DNA of 64,000 nucleotides from Bacteroidota bacterium. GTDB taxonomy: Bacteria > Bacteroidota > Ignavibacteria > Ignavibacteriales > Melioribacteraceae. Shown piece after piece: positions 54,938-63,904 of this stretch. A model generated the notes under the pieces. It was not told where the DNA came from. It ran no database searches and was given only the letters and a program-made list of their open reading frames with translations. How positions within the stretch are numbered: position 1 is the first letter of the stretch; the number at the start of each line of letters is the position of its first letter. The stretch spans positions 7,972-71,971 of the forward strand of contig JAMCSN010000269.1 of assembly GCA_023381535.1 (NCBI GenBank), given 5' to 3'. A program made the position numbers and the translations under genes.

Positions 54938-55752
54938 TGTTCGCTCTCTTTAAAATGATCGAAATAAGTGAGAACCTTGTTTATGTAATTTTTGGTCTCA
55001 TCAAACGGCGGAACGCCGTTGAATTTATCTACATTTTGTGGCCCGGCATTATACGCCGCCAGCGCGAGCTTGATATCGCCACTATATTGTCGAAGCAAGT
55101 GGGCAAAATATTTAGTCCCGCCGAAAATGTTTTCTCGCGGATTAAATACGTCGTTTACACCCATATCTGTCGAGGTTGAATCCATTAATTGCATTAAACC
55201 TTTGGCATTGGCGCTTGAAACCGCGTTTTTATTTGCAGCGGATTCGGTTAGAATGATGGATCTGATAATATTTTTGTCAACTCCAAATTGATCGGCAGCA
55301 TCGTCAATGTGTCTCTCGTACATGTTTAATCTATCAATTGCGGTTTTGCTGGGTGCTATTTTTGTAGAATCCGCCGGCGCTTCTATATTGTACATTTTCA
55401 TGGAATTCATTCGTTCCGAAATTTTGTTGCGTATTTCGGGACTCATTTCTTCGCCGGTAATTTTCCGGTAAAGAAGTTCTGCAATGCCAAGACTATGCGT
55501 CTCGGAAATTTCGGAAGCAATTTTCTGTTCAAAAATTGAATCGAACATGTCGTTTCCGTAACCTTCCTCGCTGCCGAAAATTCCGTTCGTCGTTTTATTC
55601 ATACTTTTCAACATCATCGACGTGAGCAAACTTTCAAACTGCTTTGTTGCCGACGCAATTTTGTCTTTTTGTTTTTGATCGAACCGTGATTTTATTTCGA
55701 TCGGTTTCGATAGTTGCCTATCGTTATCTATTTTTAACGTTAACTCTTTCAT
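54934..55752 (-). CDS. flgJ: FlgJ-type rod protein fused to a lytic transglycosylase (SLT) domain
   Basis: 272 residues. The N-terminal ~105 residues match the rod-binding domain (ATKQFESLLTSMMLKSMNKT, then GYGNDMFDSIFEQ). Residues about 145-265 are an SLT-type lytic transglycosylase with catalytic Glu170 in ILTESAANKNAVS, then AKGLMQLM and ALAAYNAGP. Classical E. coli FlgJ instead carries a glucosaminidase domain. It opens peptidoglycan for rod growth. Confidence 0.9.
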   Translation of the reverse strand: MKELTLKIDNDRQLSKPIEIKSRFDQKQKDKIASATKQFESLLTSMMLKSMNKTTNGIFGSEEGYGNDMFDSIFEQKIASEISETHSLGIAELLYRKITGEEMSPEIRNKISERMNSMKMYNIEAPADSTKIAPSKTAIDRLNMYERHIDDAADQFGVDKNIIRSIILTESAANKNAVSSANAKGLMQLMDSTSTDMGVNDVFNPRENIFGGTKYFAHLLRQYSGDIKLALAAYNAGPQNVDKFNGVPPFDETKNYINKVLTYFDHFKESEQ

Positions 55753-55753
55753 A

Positions 55754-56851
55754 TTACATTATGATTAGTTCCGCCATCAAAGCTCCGGCTTCTTTAAGAG
55801 CCTGGAAAATGGAAATTATATCTCTCGGAGAAACTTTTAGCGAATTCAACGCAGCCGCAACTTCCTGCACATTGCTTGCACCCTGTATAGCAACGGTATT
55901 TGTCGAATCCTGATCTACATACGGAATAACATTGTTGAACAAAGTTGTTCTGCCCTGGGAAAACGGTTCGGGCTGAGAAATCATCGGGTACGAACGGATG
56001 GTAATATTCAAATTGCCGTGAGTAATGGTAACAGGCTGAATTTTAACACCCTGACCCGATACGACTGTTCCGGTTCTTTCGTTAAGAACTACTCTGGCAA
56101 CTTCATCGACGGTTACATTTACATTTTCAACTTCGGCAAGAAAGCCCATTAAGTTTTTTTGTTGAGCAGGCGGAACAGTAATTTTTATTTCCGCTGCATC
56201 AACAGCCTGCGCTGTGTTGTTTCCAAATTTGGTGTTCAAAGCAGTCGCGACATTTTCAGATGTTGTGATGTCCGGGTCTTTCAAATAAACCGAAACACTG
56301 TTGGGATTAATTTTAGAAGTACCGATAGATTCCCTCAACGAACCGCCGCGCGGAACTCTGCCTGCAAGCGTGTGATTCTTGGAAATTCTGTTCCCGCTGA
56401 AAGTATTTATATCGTATCCGCCAACAGATAAAGGGCCTTGTGCAAATCCGTAAACTTCCCCGCCGATTCCGGAAAGCGGCGTCATCAAAAGCGTTCCGCC
56501 TTGCAGACTTGTAGCGTCGCCGAGCGATGAAACTACAACGTCAAACTCTGCTCCGCCTTTAAGATTGCCGTCGAGAGTTGCAGTTACAATTACCGCCGCA
56601 ACATTTTTCGTTTTCAAATCCGTCTGCGGAACGGTAATGCCGAATCTTTTCAGCATACTCGATACAGATTGTATCGTAAAAGATGAACGGTAACTGTCGC
56701 CAGTACCGGCTAATCCCACAACTAATCCGTAACCGATAATCTGTTCCGAATTCTTACCGCTTATGTAGCCAATATCTTTTATCCGTTGCGCAAAGATCAA
56801 ATTGCCGGCAAACAAAAAGATAATTGACCATACAAAAAATTTTGTTTTCAT
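55754..56851 (-). CDS. flgI: FlgI, flagellar P-ring protein
   Basis: About 365 residues. The ATG at 56851 is preferred because AGGA lies six bases upstream and a signal peptide follows at once; the ATG at 56857 and a longer reading overlapping flgH are possible. Signatures: RIKDIGYISGKNSEQIIGYGLVVGLAGTGD, KNVAAVIVTATL, and VVSGQGVKIQPVTITHGNL. It forms the periplasmic P ring around the rod. It follows flgH closely. Confidence 0.95.
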   Translation of the reverse strand: MKTKFFVWSIIFLFAGNLIFAQRIKDIGYISGKNSEQIIGYGLVVGLAGTGDSYRSSFTIQSVSSMLKRFGITVPQTDLKTKNVAAVIVTATLDGNLKGGAEFDVVVSSLGDATSLQGGTLLMTPLSGIGGEVYGFAQGPLSVGGYDINTFSGNRISKNHTLAGRVPRGGSLRESIGTSKINPNSVSVYLKDPDITTSENVATALNTKFGNNTAQAVDAAEIKITVPPAQQKNLMGFLAEVENVNVTVDEVARVVLNERTGTVVSGQGVKIQPVTITHGNLNITIRSYPMISQPEPFSQGRTTLFNNVIPYVDQDSTNTVAIQGASNVQEVAAALNSLKVSPRDIISIFQALKEAGALMAELIIM

Positions 56852-56859
56852 TTTCATTC

Positions 56860-57435
56860 CTAGAACAACCAATGTAGAAATTTTGTTATCCAGCCCGGCT
56901 TCTGAACGTTGTCTATAATTCCGTTTCCTTCAAAAGTAATTTCCGCTTGAGAAACGTTATATGAGTAAACCGAATTGTTGGAAGAAATATCCGACGGTCT
57001 TACAACTCCTTTTATACGAATGGTCTGGTCTTCACCGTTAATACTAATTTTTTTGCTGCCGCTTATTACCAAATTTCCGTTAGCAAGAACAGTATCTACG
57101 GTTGCGCTGATTTTTGTGCTGATGTTTCCAGTGGTTTTTGTCGATCCGCTTCCTTGAAAATCACTATTCGTTCCTAAAGCAAGCTGAGTATTTGGTATGG
57201 TTGAAGTTCCTACATTGCCCGATGCGCTAAGTCCGATATCGCTCTTTCTGCCGGCAGACGTTTCGGAATTGTTCGATGCTGTTGTTGATTCAACCACAAG
57301 TATAGTAACCGCATCGCCAGGCTGAGACGCTTTATTATCGGAGAACAACGAGACCTGAGCATTTTTCCTCAAGTTCTGCGCAAACATCGATGAGACAAAT
57401 ACCAAAAAAAGAATTATCAAAATTGTGCGTTTCAT
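56860..57435 (-). CDS. flgH: FlgH, flagellar L-ring protein, without lipobox cysteine
   Basis: 191 residues. FlgH pattern: SLFSDNKASQPGDAVTILVVEST, then a Gly/Ser-rich strand region, VLANGNLVISGSKKISINGEDQTIRIKGVVRPSDIS and EITFEGNGII. It forms the outer-membrane L ring. The signal peptide (ending SSMFAQ) has no cysteine and the whole protein contains none, whereas classical FlgH is a lipoprotein. Its stop lies two bases before the first possible flgI ATG. Confidence 0.94.
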   Translation of the reverse strand: MKRTILIILFLVFVSSMFAQNLRKNAQVSLFSDNKASQPGDAVTILVVESTTASNNSETSAGRKSDIGLSASGNVGTSTIPNTQLALGTNSDFQGSGSTKTTGNISTKISATVDTVLANGNLVISGSKKISINGEDQTIRIKGVVRPSDISSNNSVYSYNVSQAEITFEGNGIIDNVQKPGWITKFLHWLF

Positions 57436-58077
57436 TTATTCCACCAATGATAGGTTGTACTTATCAATTACCTTTGCTTTGAAAATTTGGCTCCGGCACT
57501 GCACGCTAATTACCTGATCGATCAAACCGTCTTGACGCGCTATGCCTTCTACTGAAACGTCCACACCGTTTCCACCAGTATGAACTGTAACTTTCTCTCC
57601 GCGGTTGATGACAGGAATAGGTTCAATCATGTTTTGAAGCAACACAGATTTTTCGTTAATAATAATTTTGCTTCTGCAATCCTTCAAAGCGTTTTCTTCA
57701 ACGAGGTCGCCTTCCATTCTAGAAACGTCCATCAATTTTTTGTTGAACATCGACGGCGAGAGCGATTCATCTCTATCGATTTTTTGTTTCGAAACAAGAA
57801 CGTTTTTATAAAGCTTAACACGGAGCGTGATTATCGAACGACTTACATTCTTCTTGGAATCGTAAATTTTTACCGGGACGTACGCATACTCGCCGGACAC
57901 CCGAAAATTTTTATCGGTATCAATTTCCAAACGTTCGCCCTGAGGCGGACGGAGTATTTCATATTCGTATTTTTCGTACGAACTCAATTTATCGTGCAGA
58001 TATATTTTCAGACGTGAGTCAAAAGACTTCCCGTTTCCAAAAACAAATCCGAGCAATATCATCATTAAGATTTTCAT
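57436..58077 (-). CDS. flgA: FlgA, P-ring assembly chaperone
   Basis: 213 residues with a short N-terminal hydrophobic signal. The C-terminal SAF-like domain (about 85-210) shows RDESLSPSMFNKKLMDVSR, the IEPIPVINRGEKVTVHTGG segment and VISVQCRSQIFKAKVI, the FlgA pattern. It acts in the periplasm to assemble FlgI into the P ring. The gene is directly joined to flgH with no gap. Confidence 0.88.
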   Translation of the reverse strand: MKILMMILLGFVFGNGKSFDSRLKIYLHDKLSSYEKYEYEILRPPQGERLEIDTDKNFRVSGEYAYVPVKIYDSKKNVSRSIITLRVKLYKNVLVSKQKIDRDESLSPSMFNKKLMDVSRMEGDLVEENALKDCRSKIIINEKSVLLQNMIEPIPVINRGEKVTVHTGGNGVDVSVEGIARQDGLIDQVISVQCRSQIFKAKVIDKYNLSLVE

Positions 58078-58084
58078 TTCAAGA

Positions 58085-58885
58085 TTAAGATCTCTTTAAG
58101 TTGTTTGCCATTGTCATCATGTTTTCAACCGTCTGAACCGTTTTGGAATTAATTTCGTATGCGCGCTGCGCCGCTATCATTGCAATCATTTCTTCAACGA
58201 TGTCAACGTTGGATGCTTCGAGGTAGCCTTGATGAATGTCGCCGAATCCTTCCTGACCTGGCGTGCCGATTATCGGTTGTCCCGACGCGGGAGATTCTGC
58301 ATACAAATTATCGCCCAGTGCTACAAGTCCGCCGTTATTCATGAAGCGCGCTATCTCAATACTTCCAAGCTGAACAACACTGCCGTTGCCTTGATGCGCA
58401 GTAACAGTTCCGTCCTGTCCGATGGCAATGCTGGAAATATCGCTTGTGAGTGTAAAGCCGGGGTCTAATTCGTTTCCGCCTGAAGTAACAATTTTCCCGT
58501 CGGCATTAACCTTGAACGAACCGTCGCGCGTGTATGCAATTGTTCCATCGCTTTTGCGCACTTGAAAAAATCCTTCACCTTGAATTGCAAGATCGAGCTG
58601 ATTGTTCGTCGGCGTGATGTCGCCTTGAGTAAAAATCTTTGTAGATGCGGCGGGTTTAACACCGTTACCGATTTGGATTTTCGACGTCGAAGTTTCTTCA
58701 ACTCCAGGTGCGGAGGAAGTTAAAGGATTAACATGAACTTCCTGGTACATCAAATCCTGGAACTCAGCTTTGTTTTTCTTAAAGCTGGTTGTGTTAATGT
58801 TTGCAATATTGTTGGAAATAACCTCTATGTTAATTTGTTGTGCATACATTCCGGAGGCTGCCGTTCTTAAAGCTCGTGTTGACAT
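58085..58885 (-). CDS. flgG: FlgG, distal rod protein
   Basis: 266 residues, typical length. N-terminal RTAASGMYAQQINIEVISNNIANINTTSFKK, NQLDLAIQGEGFFQV in the middle, and the C-terminal YLEASNVDIVEEMIAMIAAQRAYEINSKTVQT are diagnostic of FlgG. It builds the distal rod that passes through the L and P rings. It lies 7 bp before flgA and 11 bp after flgF. Confidence 0.96.
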   Translation of the reverse strand: MSTRALRTAASGMYAQQINIEVISNNIANINTTSFKKNKAEFQDLMYQEVHVNPLTSSAPGVEETSTSKIQIGNGVKPAASTKIFTQGDITPTNNQLDLAIQGEGFFQVRKSDGTIAYTRDGSFKVNADGKIVTSGGNELDPGFTLTSDISSIAIGQDGTVTAHQGNGSVVQLGSIEIARFMNNGGLVALGDNLYAESPASGQPIIGTPGQEGFGDIHQGYLEASNVDIVEEMIAMIAAQRAYEINSKTVQTVENMMTMANNLKRS

Positions 58886-58896
58886 TTATAGCTCCT

Positions 58897-59607
58897 TTAG
58901 ATTTTTCCTATTTCGTTTGCATACCCAAGCGACGTATCGAGAGTGGAAATTACTTTCTGTGCGGTTTCAAATTCTTTATTCAGCGAGATCATCGCTTCCA
59001 TTTCAACAATAGGATTTGTGTTTGATTCTTCAAGGAAACCTTGTGAGATAGCAAATTCATTTTCCGGTGCGTTCATTACCGTTTGGTCTCCGGGCAAGAA
59101 ATTCGAACCGTCCGTGCGCATCAAGTCACTTGGGCGCGGAACAGTTGCAACCATAATCTTATCAACAATTTTGTCGCCAACTTTAACTTCGCCGTTTTTC
59201 GAAATCATGATGCTGGAATTCTTGTTCAGCAAACTGTCTTCAAGCGATATGCTTCCGTTTTTACCCATCACTTTTTTTCCGTTCGAATCGGTAAGTGTTC
59301 CGTCTTCGCTTAATTTGAATCTGCCGTCGCGGGTAAGTTCAACGCTGCCGTCGTCACCTTTCACAACAAAAAAACCTTCACCGGAAATTGCAAGATCCAA
59401 CGGATTGGATGTTTGAAGAATTTCACCTTGCTGTTGACTTGTAACTTTTCTGATAACGACTTCACCCGCCTGGTTAATCACTTCCGAAAACGGAATCTCT
59501 CGTTTATATCCGGTTGAGTTAAGATTGGCAAGATTGTTGGCTATAACATCAATGTTTTTCAACCGCTGATCCAAACTTCTGCCCGCAGTATATATTCCCT
59601 TGATCAT
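58897..59607 (-). CDS. flgF: FlgF-like proximal rod protein
   Basis: 236 residues. N-terminal IYTAGRSLDQRLKNIDVIANNLANLNSTGYKRE, central NPLDLAISGEGFFVV and C-terminal QGFLEESNTNPIVEMEAMISLNKEFE mark a rod protein; being shorter than and preceding flgG, it is best called FlgF. The ATG overlaps the previous stop (TAATG) and is preceded by GGAGGT. Confidence 0.9.
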   Translation of the reverse strand: MIKGIYTAGRSLDQRLKNIDVIANNLANLNSTGYKREIPFSEVINQAGEVVIRKVTSQQQGEILQTSNPLDLAISGEGFFVVKGDDGSVELTRDGRFKLSEDGTLTDSNGKKVMGKNGSISLEDSLLNKNSSIMISKNGEVKVGDKIVDKIMVATVPRPSDLMRTDGSNFLPGDQTVMNAPENEFAISQGFLEESNTNPIVEMEAMISLNKEFETAQKVISTLDTSLGYANEIGKI

Positions 59608-60200
59608 TACACCTCCTGCATTTCTTTGACTTCAAAAAATTTCAAGCGCGCCGCCAATATTAATTCACCTTTAGAAAGATTCATTTTCCGCGCTGCTTTG
59701 CTCAGCTGAATTTCAGAAACATTGAATACTTCAGGTTTACTTTTCAAAACCCTTCTGGATTTGTTTAACTTGGAATCAGTTTTCGATCCGCCGATTTTTT
59801 CTTCGCGCATCAATCCAATTCTCTCTTTCAATGAACGTAACGATTTACTGTTAAACCCGGCGACGTACCTTTTTCCCAAAATGAAAAACATTATCAAAAA
59901 CGAAATGGCAGCGTACGCCTTGTATATAAAGGGTATCTGCGAAAACAAAACTAGAAGAGCATTCGCGCCGGATGATTTTGGTTCGGCTGTTTCAACTGCG
60001 ATGTCACGCTGCATTTCAACCTGTGGTGCCAAATTGCTCAAAGACAAAGATTGTTTTCTGCGCGCTTCATCAATCTGTCTTTGAACCATCGCGTGAATGT
60101 CAATCGAATCACCCGCAGCAGTTAACAGTGAATCGGCGGTCTGACCTTTTGCATTCAGAGCAAAACAAAAAATTATTGCCGCGAACAAAATCTTTTTCAT
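59607..60200 (-). CDS. Membrane protein of the flagellar operon, unknown function
   Basis: 197 residues. A signal peptide (ending AKGQ) is followed by a ~75-residue polar extracytoplasmic part, a TM helix (about 85-108) and a basic cytoplasmic tail. The last ~40 residues (SEIQLSKAARKMNLSKGELILAARL) resemble a small helix-turn-helix like that of DUF2802-type proteins of flagellar operons. FliO is another possibility by topology. It overlaps the pseudokinase gene by 4 bp and flgF by 1 bp. Confidence 0.7.
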   Translation of the reverse strand: MKKILFAAIIFCFALNAKGQTADSLLTAAGDSIDIHAMVQRQIDEARRKQSLSLSNLAPQVEMQRDIAVETAEPKSSGANALLVLFSQIPFIYKAYAAISFLIMFFILGKRYVAGFNSKSLRSLKERIGLMREEKIGGSKTDSKLNKSRRVLKSKPEVFNVSEIQLSKAARKMNLSKGELILAARLKFFEVKEMQEV

Positions 60201-61510
60201 AATGAAAGTTTTCTCTTCAATGGAAATATCAAGTGAATCATAGTGCCTTTGAGCGGCAGCAAATTAAATTCCGCCGATCCTTCATTCTTCTTCATCAATT
60301 CGTTGATCAATCTTACAGTTACATTCGATCTGTATTCGTTTTCGTTGGCAATGCCGGCAATCTGTTCTGTAGTGAAAACTGAAAGCACAATTTTCTCTTT
60401 GATATACTTTGTTTGAATTACGAATGCGCCGCCTTTTCTTGACGCGGACTTTAGCAACGAAAAAATACTGGTTAAAAGCTGCTTGATTTCGCCTGCATCG
60501 GAAAGAATTGTTGGAATATTTTCTTCTAGATCAAGTTCGCATTCCAAACCAAGATTCTGAAGCGTGGCATTGATGATGTTTCTAAACTCTTTAACGATTT
60601 TATTCAGGTCGCATGCCTGGCTATTTTGGTTTTTGGGTTTGTTCAAACCCGAAAATCTTGTAAGTCCGGCAATTAAGCCTCTTACTTTGTCAATTTGATT
60701 TTTGATATTACTTGTTGTCTGACGATCAATTGCAGCATTTTCACTTTCCAGCAAATCGGTTAGAGAAAGAATTACCTGAAGCGGCTCGCCGATCTCTTCC
60801 AAAATTCCTTCGGCAATATTTCCGATTGCGTAAACACCGGAGTCGTTTTTCAGTTTAGATTGATAAACTTGCAACTCTTGATAAAGCTTGTTGATACTGT
60901 CTTTTTGCTTGAGTTTCATAATTACCGGAATCACTATTCCAAGAATAATTTGTACTGATCTGTTCTCAAGCGAGACTTCGGAAACTTTTGTGATTGGCGT
61001 GTAAAGCGAAAGTATGCCGTGCTTCAATCCTGAATCGTAAATGGGGAAAATGAGCTGATTGACTTTCGAACCGCTGGCGGTGTACGTATCCAAATCCGGA
61101 ACTATCGTTGGTTTTTTTGATTCGAATATCCAATCAAGAATTCCGTCTCTGTGAATTTTGTTAACAGTGTTAACGTGCTGCGCGTTGGCTTTTTGATTTA
61201 GCGGAATAAGATGACGCCCGGAATCGTTGAATAGAAACAACTCAACTTCTTTCGCCTGAAGAATTCTTTTAACGAATGAAAGTATTAGCGCATGAATTTC
61301 TTCAATCTTTTTTGCTTCTTCAATTTTTTGTTGGAACGACCATAAGTTCTGAACGAAAAAGGTGTACTTCTCAAGCAGATTATTATTGTTCTGGTGATTT
61401 TCAAAACTGATTAACCTGAGATCGCCTCTCACATCGGAATTTTTGGTGAAGTACTGAAGCGATTTATGGAACGATTCGTATGATCGAGTTTTTTCTTTTA
61501 TTAGTCTCAT
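60197..61510 (-). CDS. GAF-domain histidine-kinase-like protein lacking key catalytic residues
   Basis: 437 residues, soluble. Residues about 70-205 look like a GAF domain; about 225-290 is a HisKA-like helical hairpin; about 325-432 is a HATPase-like fold. In the H box (EGILEEIGEPL) Glu238 is where the phosphoacceptor His should be. The N box (LTSIFSLLKSA) has no conserved Asn and no DxGxG G1 box is visible. It is probably a pseudokinase. It lies between HDOD genes and rod genes, overlapping both neighbours by 4 bp. Confidence 0.8.
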   Translation of the reverse strand: MRLIKEKTRSYESFHKSLQYFTKNSDVRGDLRLISFENHQNNNNLLEKYTFFVQNLWSFQQKIEEAKKIEEIHALILSFVKRILQAKEVELFLFNDSGRHLIPLNQKANAQHVNTVNKIHRDGILDWIFESKKPTIVPDLDTYTASGSKVNQLIFPIYDSGLKHGILSLYTPITKVSEVSLENRSVQIILGIVIPVIMKLKQKDSINKLYQELQVYQSKLKNDSGVYAIGNIAEGILEEIGEPLQVILSLTDLLESENAAIDRQTTSNIKNQIDKVRGLIAGLTRFSGLNKPKNQNSQACDLNKIVKEFRNIINATLQNLGLECELDLEENIPTILSDAGEIKQLLTSIFSLLKSASRKGGAFVIQTKYIKEKIVLSVFTTEQIAGIANENEYRSNVTVRLINELMKKNEGSAEFNLLPLKGTMIHLIFPLKRKLSL

Positions 61511-62388
61511 ACCAAATACTTTAATGATTCCAGTTGCAGTAGAAGAGGTTCTCGGTAACCGTCTATAAAATGACCGAGCTCGGCTAAATCTTTCACGTGC
61601 AGGGTTGTGAACACTACGTTATCCAGCTTCAAAGATTTTTCATAATCCAGATCACCGATTTTCAGCATCTGCGTCATGTAATCGGCAAGATGTACAACTG
61701 AAGAAAGGGTCGGAGTATATGAGTTAAGAACCGGCGCATGATGATATCGAACAGTCTCGGTAATTATTTCGGGAATGTTCCAACTCTTCAGCAAAGTTTC
61801 CGCAATTTCACCGTGCGTCATGCCGAAGACTTGCATTTCAGCTTCGGAAAAATCCATTCCGGCATTAATTAATTCATAAACATTTACGAAATCAGAATGC
61901 ATGAATTTATGAACAATGGATAAGCCGACATCGTGAAGGAGTCCGGCAATAAATGTCTCGTTGCTTTTTTCAAGTCCGAAATCGTAAGCAAGCTTCTTTG
62001 AAATTGTTGCCGTTATATATGAATGCAGCCAAAAACTTTTTTGATCTAAATATTTATCGGTTTTATTTTTTATAGTCTCCATTAACGATAGCGCGGAAAC
62101 AATGTTCCGTATTTCATTGAAGCCGAGTATCATAATCGCAAACTCTATTGACGAAACGCGTTTTGCCAAGCCGTAAAAAGGAGAATTTGCAATCGTCAAT
62201 ATTTTCAACACAACACTTTGATCTTTCGAAATGGCTTTTGCCAGTGCGTGTGGACTCGTATTTATATCGTTTAACAGTTGCAGGACCTCGTTCAAGATTT
62301 TCGGTATCGGTGCCAGCGTATTTACTTTTTTTAGAATCAGTTCCGTCCTGTAACGGTTCTTACTGGTATCTGCTACTAGTGTTGTCAT
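61507..62388 (-). CDS. HDOD-domain protein (second of tandem pair)
   Basis: 293 residues. HDOD pattern: LAKAISKDQSVVLKILTIANSPFYGLAKRVSSIEFAIMILGF, then HSYITATISKKLA, FIAGLLHDVGLSIVHKF and MTHGEIAETLLKSWNIPE. HDOD proteins are regulators that usually lack phosphodiesterase activity. It is clearly paralogous to the neighbour at 62395-63279. It overlaps the pseudokinase gene by 4 bp (ATGA). Confidence 0.92.
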   Translation of the reverse strand: MTTLVADTSKNRYRTELILKKVNTLAPIPKILNEVLQLLNDINTSPHALAKAISKDQSVVLKILTIANSPFYGLAKRVSSIEFAIMILGFNEIRNIVSALSLMETIKNKTDKYLDQKSFWLHSYITATISKKLAYDFGLEKSNETFIAGLLHDVGLSIVHKFMHSDFVNVYELINAGMDFSEAEMQVFGMTHGEIAETLLKSWNIPEIITETVRYHHAPVLNSYTPTLSSVVHLADYMTQMLKIGDLDYEKSLKLDNVVFTTLHVKDLAELGHFIDGYREPLLLQLESLKYLV

Positions 62389-62394
62389 ATTTTC

Positions 62395-63279
62395 TCACTT
62401 AGTTGTTTTCTCTAATAGTGATTCCATGTGCCCTCTGAACAAAGGCTCATAGCTTGCTATAAAGCCGTCGAGATAATCCATGCTTCCGAAACCGAGTATC
62501 TCGATAATATTTTCGTCGAAGATATAATTGTCGTCCCATTCAAACGTTCCGATGCCGATTCTCTGCGTCATATAATCCGCTAAGTGAATCAGTGATGAAA
62601 GAACTTTTCCGTTGTCCGAAAGCGAAGGCGTATGATGATTTGAAACAGCTTCTGTGATGTATGTGGGGAAATTCCATTTCTCTAAAAGGTACTCTGCAAT
62701 TTCCTGGTGAGTGAATCCCAAAACTATTTTTTCAGCGTTGAAATATGATATTTGCTGCTCTTGAACAAGTTTTACAATATTGTTGAAATCGTAATTCATG
62801 TAGCGCTGCAACACAACAAGACCCAAATCATGCAGCAGCGCGGCTGTAAAAACTTCGCCGGATTTTGGGTATCTTAAATCGTCTGCAATTCTTTTGGCAG
62901 CGGTTGCAGTTAAAAGCGAATGCATCCAATAAGAATCATGGTTCCAATTGGCGCCGCTTCGGCTTTTGAATGCATCTACCAGCGACAACGCAACTAAAAC
63001 ATTTCTCATGTGTTCGAACCCGATTATAACAATTGCAAACTCCACCGTAGCAACTCTTCGCGGCAATCCGTACAAAGGTGAATTAGCAATCGCTAAAATT
63101 TTTGTTACAATTGCCTGATCCCGTGAAATCACTTTGCACAAATCGGCGGCGCTGGTTCTTTCGTTATCCAGAAGGCTGGAGACTTCAGTTATTACATGAG
63201 GAACAGATGGTAAAGTACCGATGTTCGAAAGTTGCCTTCTAATCCGTTCCTTAGATTCCGGAGTTTTTACTTCATGCAT
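62395..63279 (-). CDS. HDOD-domain protein (first of tandem pair)
   Basis: 294 residues with the same architecture as its downstream paralogue: LCKVISRDQAIVTKILAIANSPLYGLPRRVATVEFAIVIIGF, HSLLTATAAKRIA, TAALLHDLGLVVLQRY and FTHQEIAEYLLEKWNFP. It overlaps fliA by 8 bp. Position between a sigma factor and the pseudokinase suggests a regulatory role in flagellar gene expression; the ligand is unknown. Confidence 0.92.
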   Translation of the reverse strand: MHEVKTPESKERIRRQLSNIGTLPSVPHVITEVSSLLDNERTSAADLCKVISRDQAIVTKILAIANSPLYGLPRRVATVEFAIVIIGFEHMRNVLVALSLVDAFKSRSGANWNHDSYWMHSLLTATAAKRIADDLRYPKSGEVFTAALLHDLGLVVLQRYMNYDFNNIVKLVQEQQISYFNAEKIVLGFTHQEIAEYLLEKWNFPTYITEAVSNHHTPSLSDNGKVLSSLIHLADYMTQRIGIGTFEWDDNYIFDENIIEILGFGSMDYLDGFIASYEPLFRGHMESLLEKTTK

Positions 63280-63904
63280 TATAGTTCAATAGTTTTTGTT
63301 TAAGAGCGTTTAATATTCTTGAATGTATCTGCGATACTCTCGAAACGGTTATGTTCAACACTTGTGCAATCTCTTTGTAATTCAGGTCTTCGTAATAGTA
63401 TAAACTGAGAATAGTTCGTTCTCTTTCTTTTAGATTTTTAATCAGATCGATTAATTTTTGCTTCAATTCATTTTTTTCCAGAAGCGCATCCGGTATTTCG
63501 GAATCGCCGGGCAATATTTCGTAAAGCTGCACACTGTTGTCTTCGTTCGATGAATGATTAATCGAAAGCGTCGATGTTGCTGTAGATGTTACGTTTTCGG
63601 AAAAGACCGGCACCGAAAGTTTTTCGTTATATTTGCGAAGCTCGTCATAAATTTTTCCGCGAATTCGCTGAATGGCATAAGTTTCGAACTTTGTACCGTA
63701 ATCCGGATCAAAACGATCTATCGCCTCGCTTAATCCTTCTATCCCAAACTGAAAATAATCTCGTCTGTCCAGCAGATTATCCGGAACCAAATTCGTTTTA
63801 TGAATTACGTAATGAACAAGATTAATGTAGTTGAGAACGATTTGTTTTTTAAGTTCGGAAGTAGGCTTTTGTTTGTAGGAAGCCCATAAAATTGAATTAT
63901 TCAT
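63272..63904 (-). CDS. fliA: FliA, flagellar sigma-28 factor, short form
   Basis: 210 residues, about 30 shorter than E. coli FliA. Sigma region 2 (RRDYFQFGIEGLSEAIDRFD, FETYAIQRIRGKIYDELRK; about 47-91) and region 4 (LKERERTILSLYYYEDL, YKEIAQVLNITVSRVSQIHSRIL; about 158-203) are clear. Between them, residues 92-150 are Ser/Thr/Asn-rich and show no recognisable region 3. It should direct transcription from TAAA-N15-CCGATAA promoters such as that of fliC. FlgM at 36881-37132 is its likely inhibitor. Confidence 0.9.
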   Translation of the reverse strand: MNNSILWASYKQKPTSELKKQIVLNYINLVHYVIHKTNLVPDNLLDRRDYFQFGIEGLSEAIDRFDPDYGTKFETYAIQRIRGKIYDELRKYNEKLSVPVFSENVTSTATSTLSINHSSNEDNSVQLYEILPGDSEIPDALLEKNELKQKLIDLIKNLKERERTILSLYYYEDLNYKEIAQVLNITVSRVSQIHSRILNALKQKLLNYNA

